A DNA stretch of 64,000 nt from Amycolatopsis sp. WQ 127309 (GTDB lineage Bacteria > Actinomycetota > Actinomycetes > Mycobacteriales > Pseudonocardiaceae). Of this stretch, positions 51,025 to 60,381 are shown in pieces. The DNA is taken from contig NZ_CP095481.1 in NCBI RefSeq assembly GCF_023023025.1, forward strand, positions 9,933,001 to 9,997,000, read 5' to 3'. The notes below the pieces were generated by a model. The model did not search any database and was not told the origin of the DNA. It saw only the letters and a list, made by a program, of their open reading frames with translations. The position numbers and the translations under genes were made by a program. Within the stretch, counting starts at the first letter, position 1; each line of letters begins with the position of its first letter.

Positions 51025-52445
51025 TCATTCATTATCTGAACTTTGACTCGCTAAACGTTCTTGAACCAGTAATCCCCGTAGCCTATCCGTGAAGTTTGCA
51101 TAATCTTCAATAGGTTTATTTGGCTCTTGTCGAAGATGAAAGTCACGCCGGATACTTGAGATTTTTTGTCGAACAACGTCGTGAGATGCAATATCAGCAA
51201 GGGCTGCTTCAATTTCTCGCAGGCGAGCATCAGCCAGAGATCGCGTCGCACCCTCTTGATAGTCTTCAATGAAGCTTCGAATGACGCGGCCCATTCGCTT
51301 AGAGCGGCGACGCTCAGCTTCCTCGATAGCAGCCGAATCGAGAAGAGAAGTTAGCTCCCCGAGCAACTTGGTGAAGTTCTCCTCCAAAGCAGGGACCCCA
51401 ACCGGGCGTGGCTCGTTGCGATCTAATCCTTCAACATATGCGACTACCTCCCTCGCAAAACCCACTTTGTCTATAGTTTCGCCGTTCATCTTATCTGAAA
51501 ATAGCTCGCGTAGTTCATCCCAGAGTGGCCGGCTCGACGACTCGACTCTTGCCTTTAAATCAACTTCCTTAAGTACCTCAGACGCCTCCACGTCAGAGCC
51601 AATAACCTGGACCGCATAGCGACGGGCGGCGAGAATAGCAATGCGGGGCGGGATCAAGTCTTCAATTTCGACGATCTTTCCAAAGTTTGAAGCGCCAGTA
51701 ATTTCCGGGCTCTGCGAAGCGGCCCACACACCTAATCTTACGATGTATTTTTGATCGAGCACCGGCCTTCTATTGACGTCACTCCTTCGCAATTTTTCGG
51801 CAGCCCGCTCACCGTCGATGTCCCCGTCAAGCAATGCAACACAAGGCGGCTTCATCGGATCCCGCCCTCGCGCAAGGTAAGCGATGTACGGCACGCTATC
51901 CGCACTCCCCGCTGGAACAATTGTAACTTCGTTCAGATCGAGAAGACTAGCCGAGGGATACCCCCCAGCACGAAGCGCGTTTGACATTCCAGCCAACAGC
52001 ACCTGATCTGCAACACCCTCGACAATGAGGTTCTTTCCACTTATGAAAGCGGTCTCGGCAACGTAAGCCCCAAGAGAGGAGCGCAGTGGTTCATAGTGTG
52101 TACGCGCGACGTCTTTTACCACCCTGGTCCCCTCTTCTTGAGTTCCTTTATCGAAAACACGAAGACGATGAGCTGCATTCTTGTTGATCAGAAAAGGTGA
52201 ATGGGTGACATAAACAACTTGATCACGCCGTACGCCGCTGTCAGAAACGGCGAAGTTCTCCAGAACGCGCAACAAATCCTGCTGCCCAGCGTTAGATAGA
52301 TACGCGTCCGGCTCATCCATCAAGAGTATTTCAGATCGAGCAGGGTCTCGGCGGTGCGCGCGCAATTGCACAAAGTACGCCAAGAAGTGCGTGAGCCCTC
52401 GACTGCGCTCAGCGAATGAGTACTCGCTTTCAGTTCTATCCTGAA
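51025..52445 (-). pseudogene. OLD-family nuclease, C-terminal part (Walker B + TOPRIM)
   Basis: Continuation of the 52320-53405 ORF in another frame. From about 52445 it reads TIQDRTESEYSFAERSRGLT, then HFLAYFVQLRAH, Walker B EILLMDEPDAYLS, and a VVYVTHSPFL switch region. The TOPRIM domain is LIVEGVADQVLLAGMSNAL with the acidic LLDGDIDGERAAEKL. The last about 150 residues are helical. An internal ATG at 52383 (MAYFVQL) could start a separate product but would lack part of the signature motif. OLD-family ATP-dependent nucleases cut DNA and occur in anti-phage systems (OLD itself, GajA). Confidence 0.8.
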
Positions 52446-53405
52446 TCGTAAAACCAATTCGCGCTCGCGAGGCGATACGCGCAGCGCGAAATCATTATCT
52501 TGAGTCCACCAACGAGATAGGTTCAGATGACGACTCAAAGACTGATTTATCTTCCCGACCAGGCCGCTCACATCGCCTTCGTTTCCAGCAGAGATGGCTT
52601 CCTGGAGATCCTTGAAGATCTCCGGATCGACACGAGCAACGTCGACTAGCAGCTTTCTTGCCAATTCGCGTTCGTCTCGTTCTTTCTGCTTCTTTGCAGA
52701 ATCAACAGCAGCAGTTCCACGAGACGAGAAGAACTCAAGGAACTTTGGAACGAACGGGCCGAACTCATTGGCATCCGACGCCCGAACGGTTTCAGCCATA
52801 TCAATGAATCGGCTTCGCGTACGCCGGTCGCTCAGAGCGCCGCTGTTACCACCCCAAAGGGTCGAGATCGGCACACTGTCAGGTATGGCGACTTTCGTAG
52901 AGAATCGAATTACGCGAGGAAAAATATCCTCAACAATCTTCAGTTCATCGTCGTCAAGTTCGACCCTCTCGTTGCCCAGGCTAACGAAAGGCCTGCCAGC
53001 ACCCGGGCGCATGAAGAGGAATCTTTGCCCAGGACTAGCGCCTACTCCAAATTCAGCAAGCGTACTAGCTTCCGACTGCGATGAGATGATGAATTCTGCA
53101 CCCACATCGGGAAGCCTGATTTCATGGGTCTCTATCGAATAGAGCTGAGAGTGACGACAGAAATCACTGCGCCGAACACTCTTTATTCCAACAATGCATT
53201 CTATTGCATCAAGGAGATGACTTTTTCCAGACTCGTTTGCGCCAACTACTGCTGTAACCTCTGGATCCACATTCAAGCGAACATGCGGATACCAGCCCTC
53301 CTCCAACTGCTCCCAGTCATGACGTTGAGCATTTTCTTTGGCGCGTCGCTCATAGTCGAAGTTGAACGACTTAAAGAAGCGAACGTACACCCGAGCAAGT
53401 CGCAC
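52320..53405 (-). pseudogene. OLD-family ATPase, N-terminal part
   Basis: Starts GTG 53405 with GGGAGG upstream. MRLARVYVRFFKSFNFDYER and Walker A GANESGKS (55-62) mark an SMC/RecF-like ABC ATPase; a helical insertion spans about 230-300. After VSPRERELVLRF (about residue 318) the frame turns to unrelated sequence and stops, while true homology continues one frame over from the TTTT run near 52450. A single -1 shift there would fuse the ORFs into about 790 residues, normal for this family. Loss of function, programmed slippage or a sequencing error cannot be separated here. Confidence 0.8.
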
Positions 53406-54395
53406 AGGACCTCCCTTTCATCGAGCCACAGGCGGCCCAGACGCCTTACAGGGGCACTTTACTGCGAACTGCGTCGATTGGCCCGTCGACTCGCCCCAAC
53501 GAGGGAAAGATCCGGCAGAAGCGCACGACGTCAGCAGCCCGTAGTTAGATGATGGCTCACTGAGTCGTCGGGTTGTCGGTGTCCGACCGTTGTCAATTGC
53601 TCGGTCTATCGGACCTCGAAGGTGCTAAGTGCTGGCCATAACCACACACGGTCCTCCGGCTGACGACCCACGACGTTTGCATGTAGCGGCGAGGAGCAAT
53701 CCCACTGCGTTGGGATGCGCACAGTCCGCGAGGTACGGCGAGGATCTTTTCACGTTCAGCGCTTCAGCAGTCGGGGGCGGCACTCGACGTCACTAAGACG
53801 TCGTTGCGACCCCAGCCACTTGCCGGCAGTTGCCCAGGGCGGCGGGGTGTCCACTGAACGTATGTGGGCGGTCGCCGGACGTGTCGCGGCGCGGCACGCG
53901 TCGGCTATGCCGATGACCTGGGTGGAAGCGAACCCGGGGGTCGGGTATCAAAGATCCCCAGCGAGTCGGCGCTCGACGGGACTTGACTGCACGCAGGGAC
54001 GGCAGACGTCGCCAGTCGCCCTGTTCGATGGGCCGAGCGACCTCTGCTGTTGTCTGCGTTATGCCGCTAACGCCAGGTCGATTCTTGTGACTGTCCGCGG
54101 CCACCTTATGACGGTAAGCCCGACGCAGCACAAGACACTGCCGCGAGACACGTCACACGTTCGGCTGTCACGACTTGATGCGATCCGTGTCACCTGATGT
54201 GACAGCCGCGAAGCGGCTTGACCTGCGCAGATGTCGCCGGTGACGGCTGTGACGGGTGCAATTGAACTCGTCACAGCCGTCCCCCACGGGTCCCGCGAGC
54301 ACCGAAGTCACACCTCGTACAGGCTACCTGGTCACATCGGCGGTCGAAGTCGAGTTCGCCGAGCGAGCGTCTCGCTACAGAATGCGGTCAACGCA
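53406..54395. other. Non-coding gap with inverted repeats
   Basis: About 990 bases between the OLD gene promoter and the AICE-side regulators. No ORF has domain support. The right part carries a perfect 13-base inverted repeat (54242-54281) and other CGCTTCGCGG-type stems. It may hold the element boundary, but no att core could be defined. Confidence 0.5.
54242..54281. repeat. Perfect 13-bp inverted repeat
   Basis: GACGGCTGTGACG (54242-54254) and CGTCACAGCCGTC (54269-54281) with a 14-base AT-richer loop. It is about 115 bases beyond the end of the 54396 gene on its downstream side, so it may be its terminator or a regulator/recombinase site. Confidence 0.6.
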
Positions 54396-54653
54396 TCAAG
54401 GACGACCGGTTCGATCCTGTCGAAGGGGGATGCCGCGTTGTCGTCGATCGATTACGTCGCAGCGTTCGCACTGCCGGAGGATCTGGTGTCGTCGGCGTTC
54501 GGCGGACAGGTGGAACTCCGCGGCACCAAATGCTCCGCAGAGCATCGTGATGACTTGCCCCGGTGTCGGAATCTCGGTCAGGCGGACCCGATGCCACGCG
54601 CCGTCGATTACAGGCTGAATCACGATCGGATCGATATAGATCGCCGCAGTCAC
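54396..54653 (-). CDS. Small conserved protein coupled to XRE-DUF5753
   Basis: 85 residues from GTG 54653, in a GTGA overlap with the upstream gene. MTAAIYIDPIVIQPVIDGAW is followed by RVRLTEIPTPGQVITMLCGA and QCERCDVIDRRQRGI. The three Cys (LCG, QCERC) could bind a metal. Small proteins of this pattern follow XRE/DUF5753 regulators in actinomycetes, like the DUF397 partners. Function unknown. Confidence 0.7.
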   Translation of the reverse strand: MTAAIYIDPIVIQPVIDGAWHRVRLTEIPTPGQVITMLCGAFGAAEFHLSAERRRHQILRQCERCDVIDRRQRGIPLRQDRTGRP

Positions 54654-55477
54654 TGCGTCGCCTCAATCAGTGCGGGCGCGCTCAAGACAGAGGTGCTCGC
54701 CAGCTCACCGAACGCGCGCCGTAGCAGTGCCCTTGCCGTGCCGTGGTAGCGGCTTAGCATCGTCCGGTCGGTCAGGTAGGTGTTGCAGTGGTGGTGTCTA
54801 AGCAGCACGGCAATCGGATCGGATCGATCCTCGAAAAGTGTGAAGGCGCCGATCGACTTCAGTGCGGTCTCCGTTGACAACATGAAGCGGACGGTCACGT
54901 GCTTGAGCTGCGCTACCACGCGAAGGTGCCCGATCTGCTCCTTGTGCAGGTCGTCCATACCGTGTAGCGCCTGTTCAGTAATCAGGAACACGTGGTGACG
55001 GCTCCCGTCATTCAGTGCTTGCTGGCGGACTTGGCGGCTCAGCAGGTCCATGTCCCTGCGGTCGTCCGGCATCACAGCCTTGTCGAGTACTCGTTCGGCA
55101 TACGCCCGCGTCTGGAGAAGCTCCGGAATGCACGACGGTGCCCACTCCACGACGCGGCTGGAGATCTGTTCGTATGTCCACAGCAGATGCCCCAGTTGCG
55201 GGTCAGACTGGTCGACCAGGTTCGCGTCGCCGGCGTGCGGGGCGAGCGCCATCACTCGGTCGTACTCGGCCGACTCGACCCGGAGGTACCCGAGGATCCA
55301 CGCCACGGACGTCACCGGTGCGACTTTGATGCCCAGCTCCCACGCCGAGAGTGTCGCGGGGTGAACGCCGATCTTGTCCGCAAGCCTCCGCAGGCCAATT
55401 CCACGGCGCTTGCGCGCGTCGCGCAGGCTGCTGCTGACGGCGACAGTGGCAGGTGGACGAATGATCGGCTTGGGCAT
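54650..55477 (-). CDS. XRE-family regulator with DUF5753 domain
   Basis: 275 residues from ATG 55477 with AAGGAC upstream. HTH: LRDARKRRGIGLRRLADKIG then VHPATLSAWELGIK. From residue about 100 the DUF5753 domain is evident: LLWTYEQISSRVVEWAPSCI, PELLQTRAYAERVL, VFLITEQALH, VRFMLSTETALKSIGAFTLF. These regulators are abundant in actinomycetes, usually beside a small partner gene as here. Confidence 0.9.
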   Translation of the reverse strand: MPKPIIRPPATVAVSSSLRDARKRRGIGLRRLADKIGVHPATLSAWELGIKVAPVTSVAWILGYLRVESAEYDRVMALAPHAGDANLVDQSDPQLGHLLWTYEQISSRVVEWAPSCIPELLQTRAYAERVLDKAVMPDDRRDMDLLSRQVRQQALNDGSRHHVFLITEQALHGMDDLHKEQIGHLRVVAQLKHVTVRFMLSTETALKSIGAFTLFEDRSDPIAVLLRHHHCNTYLTDRTMLSRYHGTARALLRRAFGELASTSVLSAPALIEATQ

Positions 55478-55560
55478 CTTCGGGTCCTTGCTGAGGGCTG
55501 GTGGTGGCAGGAACGCCCACGTGGGCTGCGGATTGAGGACGACGGTGGGGTGGCCTGCTA

Positions 55561-55902
55561 TCAGGGCGAGTTCTCGGTGGGGAGCGCAGCTCGCACCTCA
55601 GCGACGAGAGCACCGGCTGTTGCCGCGACCGTATTTAGCGCGCCGATGTGCTCCAACAGGCGGTCTAGGCCTAGCGGGGTCAGGCGGAGTTCGCGAGGTT
55701 CGGCGCGGCACTGGAGGTAGCCAGCCGCGCGCAGGAACTCGATGTGCAGTTCGAGATCGGGCGCGGGAAGCCCTAATGCCTGCTGAACGGCGAGTTGCGA
55801 ACGCCAGCTGGTGTCGGCCAGCAGGCAGGCGATGAACAGGCGGACCGGCTGGAGCAACAGCGCGTCGAGGTCCATACGCGACGGGGGCGAGATCGGCGTC
55901 AT
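55561..55902 (-). CDS. Winged-helix regulator-like protein
   Basis: 113 residues from ATG 55902 in an ATGA overlap; an inner ATG at 55875 (MDLDALLLQPVR) is possible. VRLFIACLLADTSWRSQLAV, LPAPDLELHIEFLRAAGYLQ and RAEPRELRLTPLGLDRLLEH fit a MarR/ArsR-type winged helix (HTH then wing). Small DNA-binding protein in an operon with the zinc-motif protein upstream. Confidence 0.65.
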   Translation of the reverse strand: MTPISPPSRMDLDALLLQPVRLFIACLLADTSWRSQLAVQQALGLPAPDLELHIEFLRAAGYLQCRAEPRELRLTPLGLDRLLEHIGALNTVAATAGALVAEVRAALPTENSP

Positions 55903-56153
55903 CGTCGCCTCACCGCGGCGCGCGCGGAGGCGTTCACGAGTTCACGACACATCGGACATGAACGGTCGGCCGGTGCCAGGCAGGAGTGAATCAGCACTTC
56001 GTGGCCGCACAGAGAGTGGTACCGGCCTTCCTGGAGGCGGACGCCACGGAGGAACTCGTCGTCCGTGACCGCGTGCGTCAGGCCGTCCAGCACGCACCGG
56101 TACCAGCTGATGTAGAGCGCCGAGTGCAGCGACCTGCAGCTAGTGCCTGTCAC
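55899..56153 (-). CDS. Small putative zinc-binding protein
   Basis: 84 residues from GTG 56153 with GGGAGGGG upstream. The region RYHSLCGHEVLIHSCLAPA then DRSCPMCRELV gives Cys/His spacing C-x2-H..C..C-x2-C, consistent with a small zinc ribbon. The family is not recognised, although the pattern recurs beside actinomycete XRE genes. First gene of the operon 56153-54396 and divergent from the XRE-Nudix gene at 56321. Confidence 0.65.
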   Translation of the reverse strand: MTGTSCRSLHSALYISWYRCVLDGLTHAVTDDEFLRGVRLQEGRYHSLCGHEVLIHSCLAPADRSCPMCRELVNASARAAVRRR

Positions 56154-56320
56154 GTCCCCTCCCTTCGACCTCACGACTGATGAAATCAGTCAAGCGGGAG
56201 TCAAATTCGACGACCAGAGCAGCAGCGCGGCATTTGCGTGGCGCGGACGTCGCACTAGCCGGTCTGATCTGCGGTTACTGCTGCTACATTGATCTGGTCA
56301 CGCAGGGTTGGAGGTTGGTC

Positions 56321-57802
56321 ATGCCCATAGGGCGACGTCGTGACGGGCTGATCTCAGCTCGCAAGGTCGCCGGCCTCACCCAGGAGGGTCTGGCGGACGT
56401 GCTGCACGTCGACCGCTCGACCGTTGCTCGCTGGGAGGCGGGCGACTACGTGCCACTCCCCTACCTCTGGCCGAAGCTCGCGAACGTGCTCGGTCGTTCA
56501 CGAGACGAGTTGCAGGCCCTGATCGGTCCGAGCGCCGTCACGCGGGAGTTCAGCCCCGACGACTCGTTCGAGCCGGTGTTCACATGGCTCGATCGGCACG
56601 CGGGGTGGCCGTTGGGGAGAGCCCGTGAGCAGGTGTACGCGAGCGCAGTCGCCTCATCTCGGAACCGGCAGAATCCGCTGCGAAGCGTCATCGCGGATGC
56701 CCTGGATGACTACTACGCGCCGCCGACCAGCGACCACCGGCCCTACGTCGCGCGCTGCGGTCAGGTGGAGGTGACCACCAGCGTCCTTACGCGGCCAGCG
56801 TGGCTGGATCTCGCCTGCTCGCTGACGCCCACGAGCGAGCACACCGCCTTCGAGGGCGGCAGAGCGAGGCCATCGGCGGTAGTCGATGAGCGAGCTGCGG
56901 TGCAGCGTCTCGCGGACGCAGCAGCGGGCGGCATTCGGATCACCGACGTTCCCCTCTACCGGCTGCTCGAGGTCGACCCGCAGCCCGGAGCACTGCGGGC
57001 GAAGGTCGGGATCGCGTCGTTTGTCGAATACGCGCTTGGCGTCGACCTGCTGGAACGCGAATTGATCGAGCACTTGGCGAGCGGTCGCAGCGCCCGTCCA
57101 GGGCACATGCCACTCCGCGACCGCCAGCTGCCCGACGTGTCCGCGGTGCTCGACCTGCCCGGCCGTCTCTGCGCGGGTGGCGTGCTGGCGTTGACAGCGA
57201 TCGCGCGCCCGGCGGACCCGTTCCGTGGTGGCGCCGACTTCGTGCTGCTGGTGCAGAAGAGGTCAACAAAGGTCGTGAACACGGCCAATCGTCTGTCGGT
57301 GATCCCGAAAAGCTTCCACGGGCCGCTCGCGGACCAGCGGGCAGACGCCCGGATCGGAGCTACCCTGCGCCGCGAGCTTGAGGAGGAGCTGTTCGGCAGG
57401 ACGGACGTCGACCGGTCCGCCGGAGATCTCCGGGTCGCCGACCCCATGCATCCGACCAGGCTTTCCGCGCCGATGCGGTGGTTGACCGAGCAGCCGGGAC
57501 GGCTGCGGATGGAGTGCACCGGGTTCGGGCTCAACCTGGTCAGCGGGAACTACGAGTTCGCCAGCCTGGTCGTGATCGAGGATGAGGAGTTCTGGCCGCA
57601 GTTCGGTGGCGACGTTGAGGCGAACTGGGAGGCGGCCGGCCTACAGCAGTATTCGACGCTCGACGGTGACTTGGTCACCGAACTGATCGGTGACGAAAAC
57701 TGGAGCAACGAAGGACTGTTCGCGTTTCTCCAGGGGTTACGTCGGCTCGCCGAGATCGGCGGTGATCGGGTGAAGATTCCCGCCGTCGAATTAAGTTGCT
57801 GA
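56321..57802 (+). CDS. XRE-Nudix regulator paralogue 1
   Basis: 493 residues from ATG 56321 with GGAGG 6 bases upstream. HTH_3 domain: LISARKVAGLTQEGLADVLH then VDRSTVARWEAGDYVP. A middle region of about 190 residues follows (EPVFTWLDRHAGWPLGRARE, SVIADALDDYY). The C-terminal part is Nudix-like: LALTAIARPADPFRGGADFV, VIPKSFHGPL and TLRRELEEELFGR, where REUxEE is present but the following Gly is one residue later than in the canonical box. It ends with a conserved RMECTGFGLNLVSGNYEFA. In pSAM2 the conjugal immunity protein Pif carries a Nudix motif, so a role in element immunity or control is plausible. Converges on the cupin gene, overlapping it by 12 bases. Confidence 0.8.
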   Translation: MPIGRRRDGLISARKVAGLTQEGLADVLHVDRSTVARWEAGDYVPLPYLWPKLANVLGRSRDELQALIGPSAVTREFSPDDSFEPVFTWLDRHAGWPLGRAREQVYASAVASSRNRQNPLRSVIADALDDYYAPPTSDHRPYVARCGQVEVTTSVLTRPAWLDLACSLTPTSEHTAFEGGRARPSAVVDERAAVQRLADAAAGGIRITDVPLYRLLEVDPQPGALRAKVGIASFVEYALGVDLLERELIEHLASGRSARPGHMPLRDRQLPDVSAVLDLPGRLCAGGVLALTAIARPADPFRGGADFVLLVQKRSTKVVNTANRLSVIPKSFHGPLADQRADARIGATLRRELEEELFGRTDVDRSAGDLRVADPMHPTRLSAPMRWLTEQPGRLRMECTGFGLNLVSGNYEFASLVVIEDEEFWPQFGGDVEANWEAAGLQQYSTLDGDLVTELIGDENWSNEGLFAFLQGLRRLAEIGGDRVKIPAVELSC

Positions 57803-58141
57803 GGGCCAGCGAACGGTCAGGACGACCGAATTCGCCAACGCTTCCCAAGAATGGTCGATGCCCGGTCCCCACATCACGTAGTCACCCTGGCGTGTCATAA
57901 TCTTGCCACCGCCGGTGACCTCTACACGGAACTCGCCGGAGATCAGCATCACCAGCGTTGTTCGCTGGTCGTCGGAGGTCCACTCGGGGCGCTTGTCCCC
58001 CGCGGGATGGTTGGCCCACTTGACTTCGACGTCCTTGGAGGCTCGGACGCCCTGCGACGGGTCGATGAAGTGGCCGACCAGCCAGCCGCGCGTGCCGGCC
58101 GCGTCTTCGTTGGCATTGCCGGCGGTCCAACCGTCGCTCAC
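57791..58141 (-). CDS. Small cupin-domain protein
   Basis: 116 residues from GTG 58141 in a GTGA overlap with the upstream XRE-Nudix gene. VSDGWTAGNANEDAAG leads to a cupin barrel: FIDPSQGVRASKDVEVKWAN, TLVMLISGEFRVEV, QGDYVMWGPGIDHSWEALAN. The G-x-D...G.DH pattern may bind a metal. Probably a small-molecule sensor or isomerase-like partner; cytoplasmic. Confidence 0.78.
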   Translation of the reverse strand: MSDGWTAGNANEDAAGTRGWLVGHFIDPSQGVRASKDVEVKWANHPAGDKRPEWTSDDQRTTLVMLISGEFRVEVTGGGKIMTRQGDYVMWGPGIDHSWEALANSVVLTVRWPSAT

Positions 58142-59700
58142 TGGCCTATCTCCCATTCGATCGCGGGCAGTTTTACGCGCTCTCCGCCGATTTCCGCAAG
58201 GCGCCGAAGCCCTTGCGTCATGGCGAACAGTCCTTCGTTGCTCCACGCTACATCACTCAACAACTCGGTGACGAGTTCCGCATCGGTAGTCGAATACTGA
58301 CGAAGAGTCGCGGATTCCCAGTTTGCTTCGACCACTCCGCCATAGCGTGTCCAGAATTCTTCGTTGTCGATGACGATGAGGCTGGCGAACTCATAGTTCC
58401 CGCTCACGAGGTTCAGGCCGAACCCGGTGCACTCCATGCGCAACCGGCCGGGCTCGGCGAGGAGCCAGCGCATCGGCTCCGTGAGCCTGGTCGGGTGCAT
58501 CGGGTCCGCGGTCAGCGTGTCGGCGACGGTGTTGTCGGCGTCCGGCCGGCCGAACAGCTCCTCTTCCATCTCTCGCCGCAGGGTCGCGCCGATCTGGGTT
58601 TCCCGCCGTACGTCGGTGAGCGACTGGTGGAAGCCCTTTGGGATGACGGCGAGCCGGCGCGTGGCGTTGAGTACGTGGCCGGAGCGTTCCTGGACCAAGA
58701 GCACGTAGTCCGCTTCGCCGCGGTACGGGTCGGCTGGCCGCGCGATGGCCGTCAAGGCGAGGGCTCCGCCTGCGCAGAGTCGGCCGCCGACGTCCAGGAC
58801 GGCGCCGACGTCCGGGAGGTAGCGATCACGAAGGGGCAGCGACGTCGTGTCGCCGGCCGCGAGCGCGTCGAGCAGCTCGCCTTCGAGCAGGTCCATCGTC
58901 AGGGCGTAGTGGACGAAGTGGTCCACGCCGAACGTGCCGCCGAGGTGGCGTTCACGGATGTCCGTGCTCAGCAGCCGGTAGAGCGGCGCGTTCATGAGCC
59001 GCGTATTCATGGCCACCGTCTCGGCCAGCCGGTTAACCGCTGCACTCGTCGCGTGCTCGTCGAGCACTTCCCGCGCGTCTGGCCGGGCGCTCGCGATCGT
59101 GAGCCCGTCGCGCGGCGGGCGTAGCTCGCACGCCAGATCGAGCCAATCAGCGCAGGTCAGGATGCTAGTGTTCACGGCCTGCTCGCCGCAGCTTCCGGCA
59201 TACAAGCCGTGGTCACCGTGACGTCGACCGTAGTACTCGGCGAGTGCGTCGGTCACGGCGCGTTGGTCGACCCACCCGCGGCGAGTGGCCCGGGCGTACG
59301 CCTCCTGCGCGTCGACGCGCGCGGCCTGCTCGGCGACGGCGCGGCGTGCGGCGCCAGGGCTCCGGTAGGCGTGCTGGTCGAGCCATTCGAGAGCCGCGCC
59401 GATGTGGGGGTCCGCGGCAAGTCGTCGGTCGGCTTCCCTCGTGTCCGGCCTGGTGTGGGCGGCCGGCCCGTCGCCGGTCAGCTCGGCGAAGCGGGCTCGC
59501 TCGGCGTCCGACGCTCGCTCATACGCGGTGTCGAGGACCTGTTGCATCTCTGACTGCGGGCGAAGATCTGGCTTCTGGTGCCAGGACGCGACCGTACGCG
59601 CGCCGATTCCGAGCTTCTCGGCGAATTTCTCATTGCTCAGCCGCAACGCGGATTGCAGCGCCGACGCTGACCGTCCGGTCCAGCCGCCTACCCCGCTCAT
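58138..59700 (-). CDS. XRE-Nudix regulator paralogue 2
   Basis: 520 residues from ATG 59700 (MSGVGGWTGRSASALQ), preferred because the frame up to GTG 59748 overlaps an operator-like repeat. HTH: LRLSNEKFAEKLGIGARTVA SW. It matches paralogue 1 from the middle region on: WLDQHAYRSPGAARRAVAEQ, LPLRDRYLPDVGAVLDVGGR, VIPKGFHQSL, TLRREMEEELFGR, RMECTGFGLNLVSGNYEFAS, and the C-terminus LFAMTQGLRRLAEIGGERVK. It is the first gene of an operon with the cupin gene. The two paralogues face each other around the cupin gene. Confidence 0.82.
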   Translation of the reverse strand: MSGVGGWTGRSASALQSALRLSNEKFAEKLGIGARTVASWHQKPDLRPQSEMQQVLDTAYERASDAERARFAELTGDGPAAHTRPDTREADRRLAADPHIGAALEWLDQHAYRSPGAARRAVAEQAARVDAQEAYARATRRGWVDQRAVTDALAEYYGRRHGDHGLYAGSCGEQAVNTSILTCADWLDLACELRPPRDGLTIASARPDAREVLDEHATSAAVNRLAETVAMNTRLMNAPLYRLLSTDIRERHLGGTFGVDHFVHYALTMDLLEGELLDALAAGDTTSLPLRDRYLPDVGAVLDVGGRLCAGGALALTAIARPADPYRGEADYVLLVQERSGHVLNATRRLAVIPKGFHQSLTDVRRETQIGATLRREMEEELFGRPDADNTVADTLTADPMHPTRLTEPMRWLLAEPGRLRMECTGFGLNLVSGNYEFASLIVIDNEEFWTRYGGVVEANWESATLRQYSTTDAELVTELLSDVAWSNEGLFAMTQGLRRLAEIGGERVKLPAIEWEIGQ

Positions 59701-59732
59701 TGCCGCCCCAAAGCGCTCTTGTGCAGCGGATA

Positions 59733-59769
59733 TGCAGTGGTTGCGCACTGCTTCTGCACTGGTTGTGCA
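59733..59769. promoter_or_regulatory. Two 15-bp direct repeats, operator-like
   Basis: TGCAGTGGTTGCGCA (59733-59747) and TGCACTGGTTGTGCA (59755-59769) differ at two positions and start 22 bases apart, about two helical turns. Each also has TGCA/TGCA-like dyad ends. They lie just upstream of XRE-Nudix paralogue 2 and end 76 bases from the stop of the XRE gene at 59845. Confidence 0.6.
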
Positions 59770-59844
59770 TGGGATCGGACGTCGTTTCGGCCTTGAATTC
59801 TAGGTATGGAAATCACCTGGTTCACCAGCCCGAATCGCCCTCCG

Positions 59845-60225
59845 CTAACGCTTCGGCTTCACGTGTTCAACCACCGTCGCGAGGCTCGTTTGGACGTCCT
59901 CCAGCCGGTCGGTGATCTCGGCCAGGCGCTGTTCCAGCACGTCCAGGCGGGACCACAGCTCGTGGCCGTCGTCGGCCGGCTCGTCCGGGTGCGGCGGGGT
60001 GCGGTTTTGCAGCACGGCCAGCAGATGCTGCGGGTGCCAGCCCAGCGTCGTCGACAGCGCTTCGAGCGTGCGCGCGCTCCGGCGGCGCTCAACTGTGTGG
60101 TGCTGGAGCTCGCGCACGATCGCCTGCGACACGTGCGACCGCTCGGCCAGCTCGCGTTGTCGCCAGCCGAGTTCGTTCACGCGCATGTTGATGGCCTTGG
60201 CGACTGCCGTCCAGTCCTCCGTCAC
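59845..60225 (-). CDS. XRE-family repressor with coiled coil
   Basis: 126 residues from GTG 60225 with GGAGG upstream. HTH: VNELGWRQRELAERSHVSQA then IVRELQHHTVERRRS; the C-terminal ELWSRLDVLEQRLAEITDRL to VVEHVKPKR is a coiled coil for dimerisation. It is divergent from the excisionase-WhiB-Tra operon, the position of KorSA-like transfer repressors in actinomycete elements. Confidence 0.85.
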   Translation of the reverse strand: MTEDWTAVAKAINMRVNELGWRQRELAERSHVSQAIVRELQHHTVERRRSARTLEALSTTLGWHPQHLLAVLQNRTPPHPDEPADDGHELWSRLDVLEQRLAEITDRLEDVQTSLATVVEHVKPKR

Positions 60226-60381
60226 GTATTCCTCCGCGCTCCGCCTCAGCGCCGAGATTAGCGGTTCTTCAAGCCTTCACCACGTCGCTTAGCACTTCGT
60301 CGGCGGCGCGTCGGACAAACGCGCTCTACGAAGAGCTGAAATCAACAACATAGTCTTGAAATCATCAGATTGGTCTTTCTC

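Noticed and set aside
52440..52460. Programmed -1 frameshifting in the OLD gene
   Set aside because: GGTTTTA is not a standard X-XXY-YYZ heptamer and no pseudoknot was evident; kept as possible, not claimed.
51025..53405. Gabija (GajA) assignment
   Set aside because: OLD-type ATPase/TOPRIM fits, but no GajB UvrD-like helicase is adjacent; the partner is a small membrane protein.
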